Origin: Paenibacillus macerans
Lineage (GTDB): Bacteria; Bacillota; Bacilli; Paenibacillales; Paenibacillaceae
DNA length: 64,000 nucleotides
Direction of reading: 5' to 3'
Assembly (NCBI RefSeq): GCF_900454495.1
Contig: NZ_UGSI01000001.1
Location: forward strand, 62,001-126,000
The position numbers were made by a program, and so were the translations under genes. Below are positions 34,478-43,752 of the stretch, one piece after another. Numbering within the stretch: the first letter of the stretch is position 1; each line of letters starts with the position of its first letter. The notes under the pieces were generated by a model. That model did no database searches, had not been told where the DNA came from, and was given only the letters and a program-made list of their open reading frames with translations.

Positions 34478-34700
34478 TATTCTAACGGTTGCCACAACCG
34501 CTATTTGCCCCAAAAACGTTGATTTCAAATTCTAACGGTTGCCATGGCGCTTATTTTACTTAAACCCGGCTAATTATGCTTAGATTAAGACAAATAACGA
34601 CGCTCACAACCGTTAGAATTTAGAAAAGGCCCTTTTTCGTAAAATAGCAGATGCTACAACCGTTAGATTTCCGGCGGACGATAGTTTCGATTCGAAAGCC
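34478..34700. repeat. Dispersed repeat family 1, copy 2
   Basis: This is the second copy of the element at 432-655, in the same orientation and with the same two TAACGGTTGCC and two CAACCGTTAG cores. Weak similarity continues to about 34770. It fills the mtaB-Nudix spacer (34348-34955), which has no gene. Confidence 0.8.
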
Positions 34701-34871
34701 TGCGCAATTACGGGAAATCTGGAAAGTATCCCGAACTTGTCTTGTGCAAGAGTTTATGCAACGCTAATGGTTCCAAGCACAAAGTAAAGCGAATCCCGCA
34801 GGGAGAGCGAGCAGGAGCGTCTCAGCCAATCGCACGTTAGTCCAATTTGCGGGTATCCAAAGGGCAGCAGG

Positions 34872-34911
34872 CCCCCTGAGGCCCTCCCTTACGGTAAGGG
34901 AGGGTTTGGGG
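34872..34911. other. Strong GC-rich hairpin upstream of the Nudix gene
   Basis: CCCTCCCTTAC (34882-34892) and GTAAGGGAGGG (34894-34904) form a perfect 11-bp palindrome with outer CCCC/GGGG. There is no T-tract, so it is not an obvious terminator; it could be a dispersed palindrome or a leader structure. Confidence 0.5.
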
Positions 34912-34955
34912 ATGAGATCCCGGGTTGAGGCCCATAAGAAGGAGGTACAGCCAGA

Positions 34956-35387
34956 ATGGCATTCAAAGAAATCTCTGCAGGAGGGGTTGTCTATCGCAAG
35001 GATGGCGGCCGGATGCAAATTCAGTTAATTACCGATCGGTACGGCAAAATATCGTTCGCCAAAGGAAAAAGAGAGCCCGGCGAGACCGTCGAGCAAACGG
35101 CGCTTCGCGAAATTTTGGAGGAGACGGGCATCGTCGGCCGGATTATAAAGCTGATTGATATCATTGCTTATACTTATATGCATCCCAAGTATGGTAATGT
35201 GGATAAGGAAGTCCACTATTATCTGGTGGAATGCGAAGGCGGCAAGCTGCGCCCGCAGTTGGAGGAAATCCGCAGCGTGGCCTGGCACGATCCGCATGAA
35301 GCGTGGAAGCTTCAGCAGAAATCGGGATACGATAATAACGATTTTATTTTGGAAAAAGCGCTTAGAATGCTTGGTTTGCGGCCTTAG
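34956..35387 (+). CDS. Nudix hydrolase
   Basis: A 143-aa protein with a complete Nudix box, GX5EX7REUXEEXGU, from GKREPGE to REILEETGI. Such enzymes hydrolyse nucleoside diphosphates linked to another group. The N-terminus (FKEISAGGVVYRKDGG) and the overall size resemble MutT/Ap4A hydrolase-type members; the substrate cannot be told. AAGGAGG precedes ATG 34956. It is a single gene, convergent with the cotransporter gene. Confidence 0.92.
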   Translation: MAFKEISAGGVVYRKDGGRMQIQLITDRYGKISFAKGKREPGETVEQTALREILEETGIVGRIIKLIDIIAYTYMHPKYGNVDKEVHYYLVECEGGKLRPQLEEIRSVAWHDPHEAWKLQQKSGYDNNDFILEKALRMLGLRP

Positions 35388-35428
35388 CTTCAAGCCAAAG
35401 AGGTCCGGGTCCGGCGCCGCCCCTTGTT

Positions 35429-36442
35429 TTAAACCGGCTTTGCGGGCGGCAGGGCCGGTGCGGCGTCCGAACCGGAATGATCCAGCCGGGACCAAACCGG
35501 CAAATAGCAAAACGGCAGCGCAAGCAAGGAGCTAACCACGTTAAAAATCGTTTGCGTATGCGCGATTTGCGCGGAAAGATCCGAGGACAGCCAGTTTACG
35601 GCAGCTTCAAGCCACGGTGTCAGCGGAAGAAACAGCGCGGCGCCCAGCACATTGAGTATAACATGCGACCAGGCGACGAATTGCCCGGGACGCGTTCCCC
35701 CGATGGCGGCGATCAGCGCGGTGACACAGGTCCCGACATTGGAGCCGATGACCATGGCGATCCCGAACTCAACCGGAAGAGCGCCGCTTCCGACCAGCCC
35801 CATCGTCATGGCGACGACCGCCGCGCTGCTGTGAATGATCGCCGTCAGCACCGCCCCGGCGACAGCTCCCCATAGGAGGCTGCCGGTGGCGTGCGCCAGC
35901 AGCCAGTCGATGGCGCCGCGCGCTTCCAGCGCCGGGCCGATCGACTGCATCATGCGGATCGCGATCATCACCAAGCTGAACCCGGCTGCGGTCAAGGCGC
36001 CGAACTGCAAGGGAAGAAGCAAAGGGAACTTCCGTTTTACATAGGCGGGCAGCATTTCATCCCCGAGGACGGTCCCGGCCCACACCAGCAAAGAAACGAG
36101 CAGCATCGGTACGCCAAGCTTGGCGATATTTAAAGCGATCAACTCCGTGGTGATGCAGGTCCCGATATTGCCGCCAAGGATAATGCCAAGCGTCCGGGCA
36201 TAAGAGAGCAGACCGGCATTCACGAGACCGATCGTCATGACGGTAATCGCCGTACTGCTCTGCAAAATGGCGGTGATAAATGTGCTGGACAGCATTCCCG
36301 TCCAGGGCGTACGCGTCGTCGTGTGCAGAAACCGCATCAGCTTTGGGCCGGCCCAGGCGTGCAGAGCCGCTTCCATGACTTTCATGCCGAACAGGAACAG
36401 GGCCAGTCCAAATGTGACCGGAAAAATAATCTCTTGAAACAT
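35429..36442 (-). CDS. Na/Pi cotransporter family protein (YqeW-like)
   Basis: The 337-aa membrane protein has two Na_Pi_cotrans repeats: the first with ILQSSTAITVMTIGLVNAG and GGNIGTCITT, the second with IIHSSAAVVAMTMGLVGSG and GSNVGTCVTA. QSS/HSS plus GxNxGT are the family signatures for sodium-coupled phosphate transport. No C-terminal PhoU-like domain is present. In Bacillus the homologous yqeW follows mtaB in the same direction; here it is inverted and separated by a repeat and a Nudix gene. Confidence 0.92.
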   Translation of the reverse strand: MFQEIIFPVTFGLALFLFGMKVMEAALHAWAGPKLMRFLHTTTRTPWTGMLSSTFITAILQSSTAITVMTIGLVNAGLLSYARTLGIILGGNIGTCITTELIALNIAKLGVPMLLVSLLVWAGTVLGDEMLPAYVKRKFPLLLPLQFGALTAAGFSLVMIAIRMMQSIGPALEARGAIDWLLAHATGSLLWGAVAGAVLTAIIHSSAAVVAMTMGLVGSGALPVEFGIAMVIGSNVGTCVTALIAAIGGTRPGQFVAWSHVILNVLGAALFLPLTPWLEAAVNWLSSDLSAQIAHTQTIFNVVSSLLALPFCYLPVWSRLDHSGSDAAPALPPAKPV

Positions 36443-36465
36443 GCTGCCAAGGCCCCCTTTTTAAG

Positions 36466-36526
36466 TGAGAGTTCAAAAAGTCAGGTTTTCGGCACCGAGA
36501 AGGGAGCTAACTTTTTGAACAACCTC
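36466..36526. repeat. GTTCAAAAAGT-type hairpin repeat, copy 2
   Basis: GTTCAAAAAGT (36471-36481) and ACTTTTTGAAC (36510-36520) are perfect 11-bp inverted repeats, with TGAG and CTCA outside. Total size about 60 bp. It lies between the cotransporter start and the methyltransferase gene and could be a small non-autonomous element. Confidence 0.6.
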
Positions 36527-36593
36527 ATTAAGTGTACAAGTTACATATATGACATGGGGACAACAGAACAGAACAACTTTAGGAGTGAAACAA

Positions 36594-37964
36594 GTGGCCA
36601 AAGTCATTTTAGAGCGAAGCCGCAAAAAACGGCTGGAAAAAGGGCATCCGTGGATTTACCGCAATGAAATTGCATCCGTCGAGGGCGATCCGGCTCCGGG
36701 AAGCCTGGTGGACATCGTCGATCATCGGCTCAGATATTTGGCGACAGGATATTACAATCCGGCTTCGCAAATTACGGTCCGGGCGGTTTCATATCAGCCG
36801 CTGGCCGAAATGGACAAGGACTTCTTCGTCAAACGGATTACGGACTGCCTGCGTCATCGCGAGCGGTTCGTGAACGAACAATCGTACCGGCTTGTCTACG
36901 GCGAAGCCGATTTTTTGCCGGGCCTGATCGTGGACAAGTTCGGCGATGTCCTTGTCGTTCAGCTGCTGACCTTGGGGGTGGACCGCTGCCGGGAAAATAT
37001 CGTAGCGGCGCTGGCGGAAGTGCTCCGGCCGGTCGGCATATATGAGCGGAGCGACGTGGCCGTACGCGAGATGGAGGGCCTCATGCAGGTAAAGGGGCCG
37101 GTTTACGGCAATCCGCCGCGCCGTGTGATCGTAACGGAAAACGGGCTGAAGATCGAGGTCGATATCGAGCAGGGGCAAAAGACGGGATATTTTTTCGACC
37201 AGCGCGAAAACCGGGCTTCGATCAAGCCTTTGATGACGGGCTGGGGCGGACGCAGCGGGATTGCGCTGCAGGAGCTCCCGGCGGAGGATGGCGGCGTCCG
37301 GCTTGCTCCCGTCAACCGCAACGGTAAAGAGGTGACCTTTCCTTACTGGGATGGAGCGTCGGTGCTGGAATGCTTTTCGCATACGGGCAGCTTCACGCTG
37401 CATGCCTGCAAATACGGCGCCAAAAAAGTGACCTGCCTCGATATTTCCGAGCACGCGATCGCAAGCGCGAAGCGGAACGTGGAGCTCAACGGGTTTGAAG
37501 ACCGCGTGGAATTTGTCGTCGCCGACGCGTTTGACTATCTCCGCAGCCAAGTAAAGGGAGTGGAGGAGCGCGCCCGCAGGGCTGCGCCGGGCGGCATGGT
37601 GGATACCTCCGTGCCGCTTCCTGCCGGAGGCGGCCGGACCTGGGACGTGGTCATTCTCGATCCGCCGGCGTTCGCCAAAACAAAAAGCGCGGTTAAAGGC
37701 GCATGCCGCGGCTACAAGGACATCAATCTGCACGGGATGAAGCTGGTTAACGAAGGCGGGTATTTGGTGACCGCCAGCTGCTCCTACCATATGCGTCCCG
37801 ACCTGTTTCTGGAGACGATTCTGGAAGCGGCGGAGGATGCGGGAAAAGTGCTGCGGCTGATCGAATGGCGGGCGGCCGGAAAAGACCATCCGCAAATCCT
37901 CGGCGTGGATGAGGGGCACTATTTAAAATTTGCGATCTTTGAGGTGCGCAGCAAAACGTTTTGA
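36594..37964 (+). CDS. RlmI-type class I rRNA (cytosine-C5) methyltransferase
   Basis: The 456-aa protein has an N-terminal PUA domain (RKKRLEKGHPWIYRNEI), the middle RlmI domain (GEADFLPGLIVDKFGD, IYERSDVAVREMEGL) and a class I methyltransferase domain with VLECFSHTGSFTLHA, CLDISEHAIASAKRN and the catalytic-loop DPPAFAKTKSAV. This resembles E. coli RlmI (m5C1962 of 23S rRNA). GTG 36594 lies 8 bp behind AGGAG. Two inserts, roughly residues 225-250 and 340-360, are Gly/Pro/Arg-rich and unlike the rest. A terminator follows. Confidence 0.9.
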   Translation: MAKVILERSRKKRLEKGHPWIYRNEIASVEGDPAPGSLVDIVDHRLRYLATGYYNPASQITVRAVSYQPLAEMDKDFFVKRITDCLRHRERFVNEQSYRLVYGEADFLPGLIVDKFGDVLVVQLLTLGVDRCRENIVAALAEVLRPVGIYERSDVAVREMEGLMQVKGPVYGNPPRRVIVTENGLKIEVDIEQGQKTGYFFDQRENRASIKPLMTGWGGRSGIALQELPAEDGGVRLAPVNRNGKEVTFPYWDGASVLECFSHTGSFTLHACKYGAKKVTCLDISEHAIASAKRNVELNGFEDRVEFVVADAFDYLRSQVKGVEERARRAAPGGMVDTSVPLPAGGGRTWDVVILDPPAFAKTKSAVKGACRGYKDINLHGMKLVNEGGYLVTASCSYHMRPDLFLETILEAAEDAGKVLRLIEWRAAGKDHPQILGVDEGHYLKFAIFEVRSKTF

Positions 37965-37990
37965 TTCGGCATAGTAAACCAGAAATTCAC

Positions 37991-38026
37991 ACGCCATTTC
38001 TCCAAACTTGGGGGAATGGCGTTTTG
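37991..38026 (+). terminator. Terminator after the methyltransferase gene
   Basis: ACGCCATTTCTCC and GGGGGAATGGCGT pair and are followed by TTTTGC. Confidence 0.75.
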
Positions 38027-38198
38027 CTTAAATATTACAGAATTTATAAATCAACTTTCGTAGAACCAAAATCGGCTTAACCGTTGATGCTGTACAGACG
38101 GAGTACGAGTAAAATTTTAACCTATTGATTTCGCATGGCGGGATGGCGGGCAAAACGAGTGCTTGACTGGCCTCACTCTGACCATGAATTGCAAATCA

Positions 38199-39849
38199 GA
38201 GTCAATTTCATAATTCAAAACGCTTGATATAACTGGATTTTTTGGGCATAGAAAAAGGAGTACCTCCCCAAATCTCGAAGTAATAGTGACCAAACCAAAC
38301 TCGAGAAAGAGAAACGGAGGTAATCCCTATCTATTCAATTCGCCAAACGGAGTTGTTTTCCTTCGAGGAATTAATGGAAATGCGCCCCGAAGATAAGTAC
38401 AGCCAAATCTTCGAGCATTTGGATCTTGCCCCAGTCATGCAGGCACTCAGCAAACCAAAACGTCGCGGGCGTAAGGAAGAATTAAATTATCCAGCCATGG
38501 TATATTCGCTGCTCATCGCAAAGATGGAGGGTATAGAATTCGTCTCTTCCATCATAAAACGTCTGGAAAGCAGCGAGGAGTTTCGCATCCAATGCCGGTT
38601 CACCGGCTCGGACCGTATACCAAGCGAATCGACCTACTCTCGGCTGAATCTGGCGCTGCAGCAAAAGGGTCTGCTCGAACAGGTGCTGGACCGTTTGGTG
38701 AGAGCCGCTCATGCCGAGGGTTTCTTAACGGGAGCTCATATCGCCGTCGATTCCTCGGCGGTTGAAGCGTGGGACTGCCAATATGGAGAATCTGCTGCCA
38801 AACGCCGAGCCGCAAGGAAACAGAAGCAAAAGAAGGAATCTTCGGTGCAACAGCTCGAAATGGAGCCCGTTCTCCCCGTGTCTGAGACCGAACCCACGAA
38901 GCCGACAAAGCCGGTTTACGGGCGTGGAAATTGCTCGGCCGAAGAAAAGGAGCGCCGCCGTAAAGAACGGGAAGCATACGAGGCGAGCCTGCCCCCTTTC
39001 GAAAAGAAAATAGAAAACATGTTGCCCTTCACCTACGACGAGCTGTTTGAAGCGATGCCCAGGTCTGCTTCGCGTTGCACCAAGAAAAATTCGAAAGGCA
39101 AGCTCACCACCTGGTATGGCTATAAAGCCAACATCGTAGTGGATACCGATAGTCAGTATGTGCTCAGCGGGGTACTGAGCTCGGCTCATTTGAACGACCA
39201 ACGCATGGCTGTACTGTTGCTCAAAGGTCTTCCACTTAAGTTTCCCATGCTGAAGGTGAAATATGGGTTGGGGGACAAAGGCTACGACAGCACGCCCATT
39301 TACGAGTTGATTCGTTCGCTCCAAGCTTACCCGATCATTGATATCATCCACCATACGGCTCCGCCGGAAGGGATGAATCTTGATTATGGTCCGGTTTGCA
39401 AAGAAGGCCACGCCTATCGGTACGACAGCTTTGATCCCAAGTATGAGACACTTCGGTATACCCGTCCAAGCGAGTGCAAGGAATGTCCGTTTGCGGAATC
39501 CGGCTGCCAAAAGGTGTTTAAAATTCGGATCGAAACGGACGTGCGTAAGCACACCTATCCGGCAAGAGGCAGCAAAGGGTTTAAAGAACTGTACAAAAAG
39601 CGAACGGCTGTCGAGCGTGTCTTTGCCTATCTCAAGGGTTACTATGGATTGAAACGAACACGTCACCGCGGTGTCCGAGCCAACGTCGACTTCCAACTCA
39701 GTATACTTGCGTACAACCTAACCAAGTTTGCACTCGATAAGTTGAATAAACGCCTGCCTCAAGCAGCATAACCGTATTTTTTTAAACAAGCAGCATTTTA
39801 TTTTCGGTAATTATAGCTCTATATTCGAATCGAATTATGAAATTGACTC
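38199..39849 (+). mobile_element. Complete insertion sequence (IS4-superfamily type, DDE transposase)
   Basis: The element is 1651 bp. Its ends are a perfect 18-bp inverted repeat, GAGTCAATTTCATAATTC at 38199-38216 and its complement at 39832-39849. The bases AATCA flank it on both sides (38194-38198 and 39850-39854), a 5-bp target-site duplication. Intact ends and an identical duplication point to a fairly recent insertion between the methyltransferase gene and addB. No gene is interrupted. I could not assign it to a named IS. Confidence 0.92.
38353..39771 (+). CDS. IS transposase, DDE type
   Basis: A 472-aa transposase. Likely catalytic residues are Asp in IAVDSSAVEAWD, Asp in GLGDKGYDSTPIY and Glu in KKRTAVERVFAYLKGYYGLK; a Cys-rich stretch (CKECPFAESGCQ) precedes the last. 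The strong site CGGAGG (38315-38320) is spaced for a start at 38329, where the codon is ATC and the peptide would be xYSIRQTELFSF. Written here from TTG 38353; ATG 38374 behind CGAGGA is another choice. The start codon therefore looks mutated while the rest is intact. Confidence 0.9.
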   Translation: MFSFEELMEMRPEDKYSQIFEHLDLAPVMQALSKPKRRGRKEELNYPAMVYSLLIAKMEGIEFVSSIIKRLESSEEFRIQCRFTGSDRIPSESTYSRLNLALQQKGLLEQVLDRLVRAAHAEGFLTGAHIAVDSSAVEAWDCQYGESAAKRRAARKQKQKKESSVQQLEMEPVLPVSETEPTKPTKPVYGRGNCSAEEKERRRKEREAYEASLPPFEKKIENMLPFTYDELFEAMPRSASRCTKKNSKGKLTTWYGYKANIVVDTDSQYVLSGVLSSAHLNDQRMAVLLLKGLPLKFPMLKVKYGLGDKGYDSTPIYELIRSLQAYPIIDIIHHTAPPEGMNLDYGPVCKEGHAYRYDSFDPKYETLRYTRPSECKECPFAESGCQKVFKIRIETDVRKHTYPARGSKGFKELYKKRTAVERVFAYLKGYYGLKRTRHRGVRANVDFQLSILAYNLTKFALDKLNKRLPQAA

Positions 39850-40099
39850 AATCATACAACTAACTTTATATCCACTTACCTTATCATTCGTTTAATTGCA
39901 TTTCATACAATTATTTCCTCGTCACTGTAAGCTTATCTTTGAAAGATCACGGAATAATTGCATGTTTTACACTTAATCAAACGCTTTGGCAGCATTTCCG
40001 AATAGTAACTGTACATTTTGCAACTATTTCATTCAATAATGGAAAATCCGTTACAATCATTAGTTCAACTTAGCAGGTGCGAAGGTTTGAGCGCATCTA

Positions 40100-40108
40100 T
40101 GCTATACT
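40100..40108 (+). promoter_or_regulatory. Extended -10 promoter of addBA
   Basis: TGCTATACT fits the extended -10 (TGnTATAAT) about 40 bp before addB; the -35 region is poor. The spacer 39855-40149 contains no gene. Confidence 0.4.
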
Positions 40109-40149
40109 GTTGGTTGAACGAATCGTCCGTGGTAGTAGGAGGGGATCCC

Positions 40150-43100
40150 ATGTCTTTACAGTTCATCATCGGCCGTTCCGGAAGCGGCAAAAGCAGCCTG
40201 ATTCTTGAGCGGGTCATCGCCCGGCTGCGGGAAAATCCCGCGGGTCCGCCGCTGATTATTCTCGCTCCGGAGCAGGGAACGTTCCAGATCGAGCAGAGCA
40301 TCGTAACCGCGCCGGGTCTCAAGGGAACCGTACGCACCCAGGTGCTCGGTTTCCGCCGTTTGGCGCTGCGCGTTATGCAGGAGACGGGCGGGGCGGCGCT
40401 GGTGCCGATCAACGACGAGGGCAAAAAAATGCTGCTGTACAAAATCCTGCGCCGGCGCCGCGGCGAGCTGAAGCTGTTCGGCCGCGGCGGAGACCAGCTT
40501 GGACTGATCGACCGGATTGCCGCGCTTTATACGGAAATGAAAAAATTCAATGTGGATTTTTCCCATTTGCCGGAACACCATCAATTTTTGCAATCCGCCG
40601 CCGGAGAATCCCGGCTGCTGGTGGATAAAATGCATGACCTCGGCTTGTTGTTCGCCGAATTCGACGCCGAGCTGGCCAAGCTCTATATCGATAACGAAGA
40701 TCATGTGGTCAAGCTGGCGGAAGGGGCGGCGGAATCGGCGTATTTGCGCGGGTCGGAAATCTGGATCGACGGATTTCATACGTTTACCCCTCAGGAATAC
40801 ACGGCGATCGGCGCCCTGCTTAAGGCCGCGTCGAACGTCACCGTGGCGCTGACGCTTGACCGGCCTTACGACGACGGCGTGGTGCCGCATGAATTAAACC
40901 TGTTTTATGGGCCGGCGGTCGCCTACACCAAGCTGCTCCGCATAGCCGAAGAAGCCGGCGTTAAAACCGGGCGGACGGAGATTGTGGACCGGCGGCCAAT
41001 CCCGCGATTCCGCGAAAGCGAAACGCTGTCTTATCTGGAATCGGCATATGAGCGCCGCAGTCCGTGGCCCGGCACCACAGCGCCAAAGGATCTCGGGCGG
41101 GCGCTGGCCCTTCGCCGGGCTGGCAACCGCCGCGCCGAAGTGGAGGGAGCGGCCCGCGAGATGGTGCGGCTGGCGCGCGAGGAAGACGTCAGGTGGCGGG
41201 AGATGGCTCTTTTGGTACGGAATTTGGATGATTACGATCATCTGATCGCCCCGATTATGGAGGAGTACGGCATCCCTTATTTTATGGACCGGAAAAAGAG
41301 CATGCTTCACCATCCCTTGATCGAATTTATCCGCGCGGCGCTGGATGTCGTGATCGGTTACTGGAAATATGAAGACGTGTTCCGCTGCGTCAAAAGCGGT
41401 TTTTTGCTGCCGCCGGGCGGCAACTTGACGCGCGCGCACATGGACATGCTGGAAAATTACGTGCTCGCCAGCGGAATCCAGGGCTACCGGTGGTATGACG
41501 GGCGGCCTTGGAAAGCCGCGCCAAGTCTGTCGCTGGAACAAGGCGAAGATAAGGGGCGGACGTCGGCCCAAGGGGAAGCGGGGCTTCAGATGCTGGAGCA
41601 ATGCCGGGCGGCCGTAGCGAAGCCGCTTGCGGCGTTTGAGAAGCGGATTAAAAAAGCGAAGACGGCGGCGGAGATGTGCACGGCCGTCTACCAGCTGCTT
41701 GAGGACACGGAAGCGGCTCGGCATTTGGATCTGCTGGCGCACATGATGCTGCAAGAAGGCCAGCCCCAGCGGGCCATGGAGCATCGGCAGCTTTGGGGGG
41801 CGGTACTGGATCTGCTGGATCAGATCGTTGAAATGATGGGCGGCGAAGTGCTGGAGCTGGAGCTGTTCGCCGGGGTTTTGGAAACCGGGCTTAAGGATCT
41901 CAAGCTGTCGCTGGTGCCTCCGTCCCTGGATCAGGTGCTGGTCGGCAGCACGGACCGGACGCGTTCGGGGGCGGTTAAGCATTTATTTCTGATCGGCGTT
42001 AATGAAGGGATTATGCCGGCGGCATTGCAGGAAGAAGGCGTGCTCAGCGACCAGGAGCGCCTCAGGCTGGCGGAAATCGGTCTTGAACTCGCGCCCGGGG
42101 TGGCCCGTAAGCTGCTTGATGAGCGGTTTTTGATCTATGGCGCTTTGACTTTGCCCAGCCGGTCGCTGTGGATCAGTTATGCGGCGGCGGACGAAGATGG
42201 AGGGGCGTTGCTGCCCTCCGAAGTAATCCGCCATGTACGGCGGATTTTCCCGGATTTGCGGGAACAGTTTATTGGCCAGGCGCCGCCAGCCGTTGCCGAA
42301 CCCGGGAGCGGGGCCGGCCAGGATGAAGCACAGCTGCAGTACGTGTCGCGGCCCGGGCCGGCGTTGTCCGCGCTGATCGGGCAGCTGCGCCTGTGGAAAG
42401 CGGGGGAAGCCGTATCGCCGGTGTGGTGGAGCGTACTAGAGTGGTACAGAGGCAAGCCGGAGTGGGAAGAAAGAACCGCCCTTTTGCTCGGCTCGCTCGA
42501 TTACCGCAACCGGGTGCGTGGACTGACTCCGGCGACCAGCCGCAAGTTGTACGGCAAACGGCTGCGGACAAGCGTGTCGCGGATGGAGAAATTTTCGGCC
42601 TGTCCTTTCGCGCATTTCGCTTCCCACGGGCTAAAGCTGAAGGAACGCCAGCTGTACCGCCTGAAAGCGCCGGATATCGGCCAGCTGTTCCACGCCGCGC
42701 TGAGCGCGATGGCTGTCACGTTCAAGGCGCAGAACCGGAGCTGGGGCTCCCTGACGCCGGAGGAGTGCCTGCGCGAAGCGGATGCGGCCGTGGATCAGCT
42801 GGCGCCGAAGCTGCAGGGCGAGATTTTGCTCAGCTCGAAGCGTTATGGCTACATATCCCGCAAGCTGAAAACGATCGTGGGCCGGGCGTCGCTGATCCTG
42901 GGCGAGCAGGCGCGGCGGGGCAGCTTCGAGCCGGTGGGGCTGGAGCTCGATTTCGGCCCGGGCCGGCCGCTGCCTCCGCTGACGTTTGAGCTGCCGAACG
43001 GCTGCGTCATGGAAATCGTCGGCCGCATCGACCGGGTCGATATGGCCGAGGGGGATGGAGGCCTGCTGCTGCGGGTCATCGACTACAAATCGAGCCAAAC

Positions 43101-43752
43101 CGACCTAAGGCTGCACGAGGTGTATTACGGTTTGTCGCTGCAAATGCTGACGTACCTTGACGTGCTGTTGTCGTCGGCGGAGGCGTGGCTGGGGCGTCCG
43201 GCCATCCCGGCGGGCACCTTATACTTCCATGTGCATAATCCCCTGCTGCAGAGCAGCAACGGCATGAGCCCGGAACAGGCCCATCAGGAACTGCTCAAGC
43301 GCTTCAAGATGAAGGGCTTGCTGCTGGCGGATCGCGACGTCATCGCGAAAATGGACGGACAATTGGAAAAGGGGTACTCCGATATTTTGCCGGTGGCGGT
43401 AAAGGCGGACGGCGGATTTTACAGCAGCGCCTCGGTGGCTGCGCCGGAGCAGTGGCAAACGCTGCTGCGCTCGGTGCGGCAAACGATCACCGAGATCGGC
43501 ACGCGCATCACCGACGGGGACGTGCGGATCGCCCCGTACCGGATCGGGATGGAAACGGCGTGCACGCATTGCGTGTACAAGCCGGTTTGCCGGTTTGAGG
43601 AGTCGTTGGAGGGCAGCTCTTATCAAATGTTGAGCAAACCCGGGAAGCAGGAGATATGGACGCTTCTGGAACAGGGGCGGCGGATGGAGACAGGACGCGA
43701 AGGCGGGCAAAAAAGCGCCCACGAAAGCGGAAAGGAGGCTGCGTCATCATGA
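40150..43752 (+). CDS. addB: ATP-dependent helicase/nuclease subunit AddB
   Basis: AddB is the second subunit of the AddAB (RecBCD-like) complex that resects double-strand breaks and recognises Chi. The 1200-aa protein has a Walker A motif near the N-terminus (IGRSGSGKSSLILERV), a UvrD-like but inactive helicase body and a C-terminal RecB-type nuclease domain (VIDYKSSQTDLRL). The iron-sulfur cluster cysteines are seen as FSACPFAHF and, near the end, CTHCVYKPVCRFE. ATG 40150 lies behind AGGAGGGG. Its stop overlaps the addA start (ATGA). Confidence 0.97.
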   Translation: MSLQFIIGRSGSGKSSLILERVIARLRENPAGPPLIILAPEQGTFQIEQSIVTAPGLKGTVRTQVLGFRRLALRVMQETGGAALVPINDEGKKMLLYKILRRRRGELKLFGRGGDQLGLIDRIAALYTEMKKFNVDFSHLPEHHQFLQSAAGESRLLVDKMHDLGLLFAEFDAELAKLYIDNEDHVVKLAEGAAESAYLRGSEIWIDGFHTFTPQEYTAIGALLKAASNVTVALTLDRPYDDGVVPHELNLFYGPAVAYTKLLRIAEEAGVKTGRTEIVDRRPIPRFRESETLSYLESAYERRSPWPGTTAPKDLGRALALRRAGNRRAEVEGAAREMVRLAREEDVRWREMALLVRNLDDYDHLIAPIMEEYGIPYFMDRKKSMLHHPLIEFIRAALDVVIGYWKYEDVFRCVKSGFLLPPGGNLTRAHMDMLENYVLASGIQGYRWYDGRPWKAAPSLSLEQGEDKGRTSAQGEAGLQMLEQCRAAVAKPLAAFEKRIKKAKTAAEMCTAVYQLLEDTEAARHLDLLAHMMLQEGQPQRAMEHRQLWGAVLDLLDQIVEMMGGEVLELELFAGVLETGLKDLKLSLVPPSLDQVLVGSTDRTRSGAVKHLFLIGVNEGIMPAALQEEGVLSDQERLRLAEIGLELAPGVARKLLDERFLIYGALTLPSRSLWISYAAADEDGGALLPSEVIRHVRRIFPDLREQFIGQAPPAVAEPGSGAGQDEAQLQYVSRPGPALSALIGQLRLWKAGEAVSPVWWSVLEWYRGKPEWEERTALLLGSLDYRNRVRGLTPATSRKLYGKRLRTSVSRMEKFSACPFAHFASHGLKLKERQLYRLKAPDIGQLFHAALSAMAVTFKAQNRSWGSLTPEECLREADAAVDQLAPKLQGEILLSSKRYGYISRKLKTIVGRASLILGEQARRGSFEPVGLELDFGPGRPLPPLTFELPNGCVMEIVGRIDRVDMAEGDGGLLLRVIDYKSSQTDLRLHEVYYGLSLQMLTYLDVLLSSAEAWLGRPAIPAGTLYFHVHNPLLQSSNGMSPEQAHQELLKRFKMKGLLLADRDVIAKMDGQLEKGYSDILPVAVKADGGFYSSASVAAPEQWQTLLRSVRQTITEIGTRITDGDVRIAPYRIGMETACTHCVYKPVCRFEESLEGSSYQMLSKPGKQEIWTLLEQGRRMETGREGGQKSAHESGKEAASS

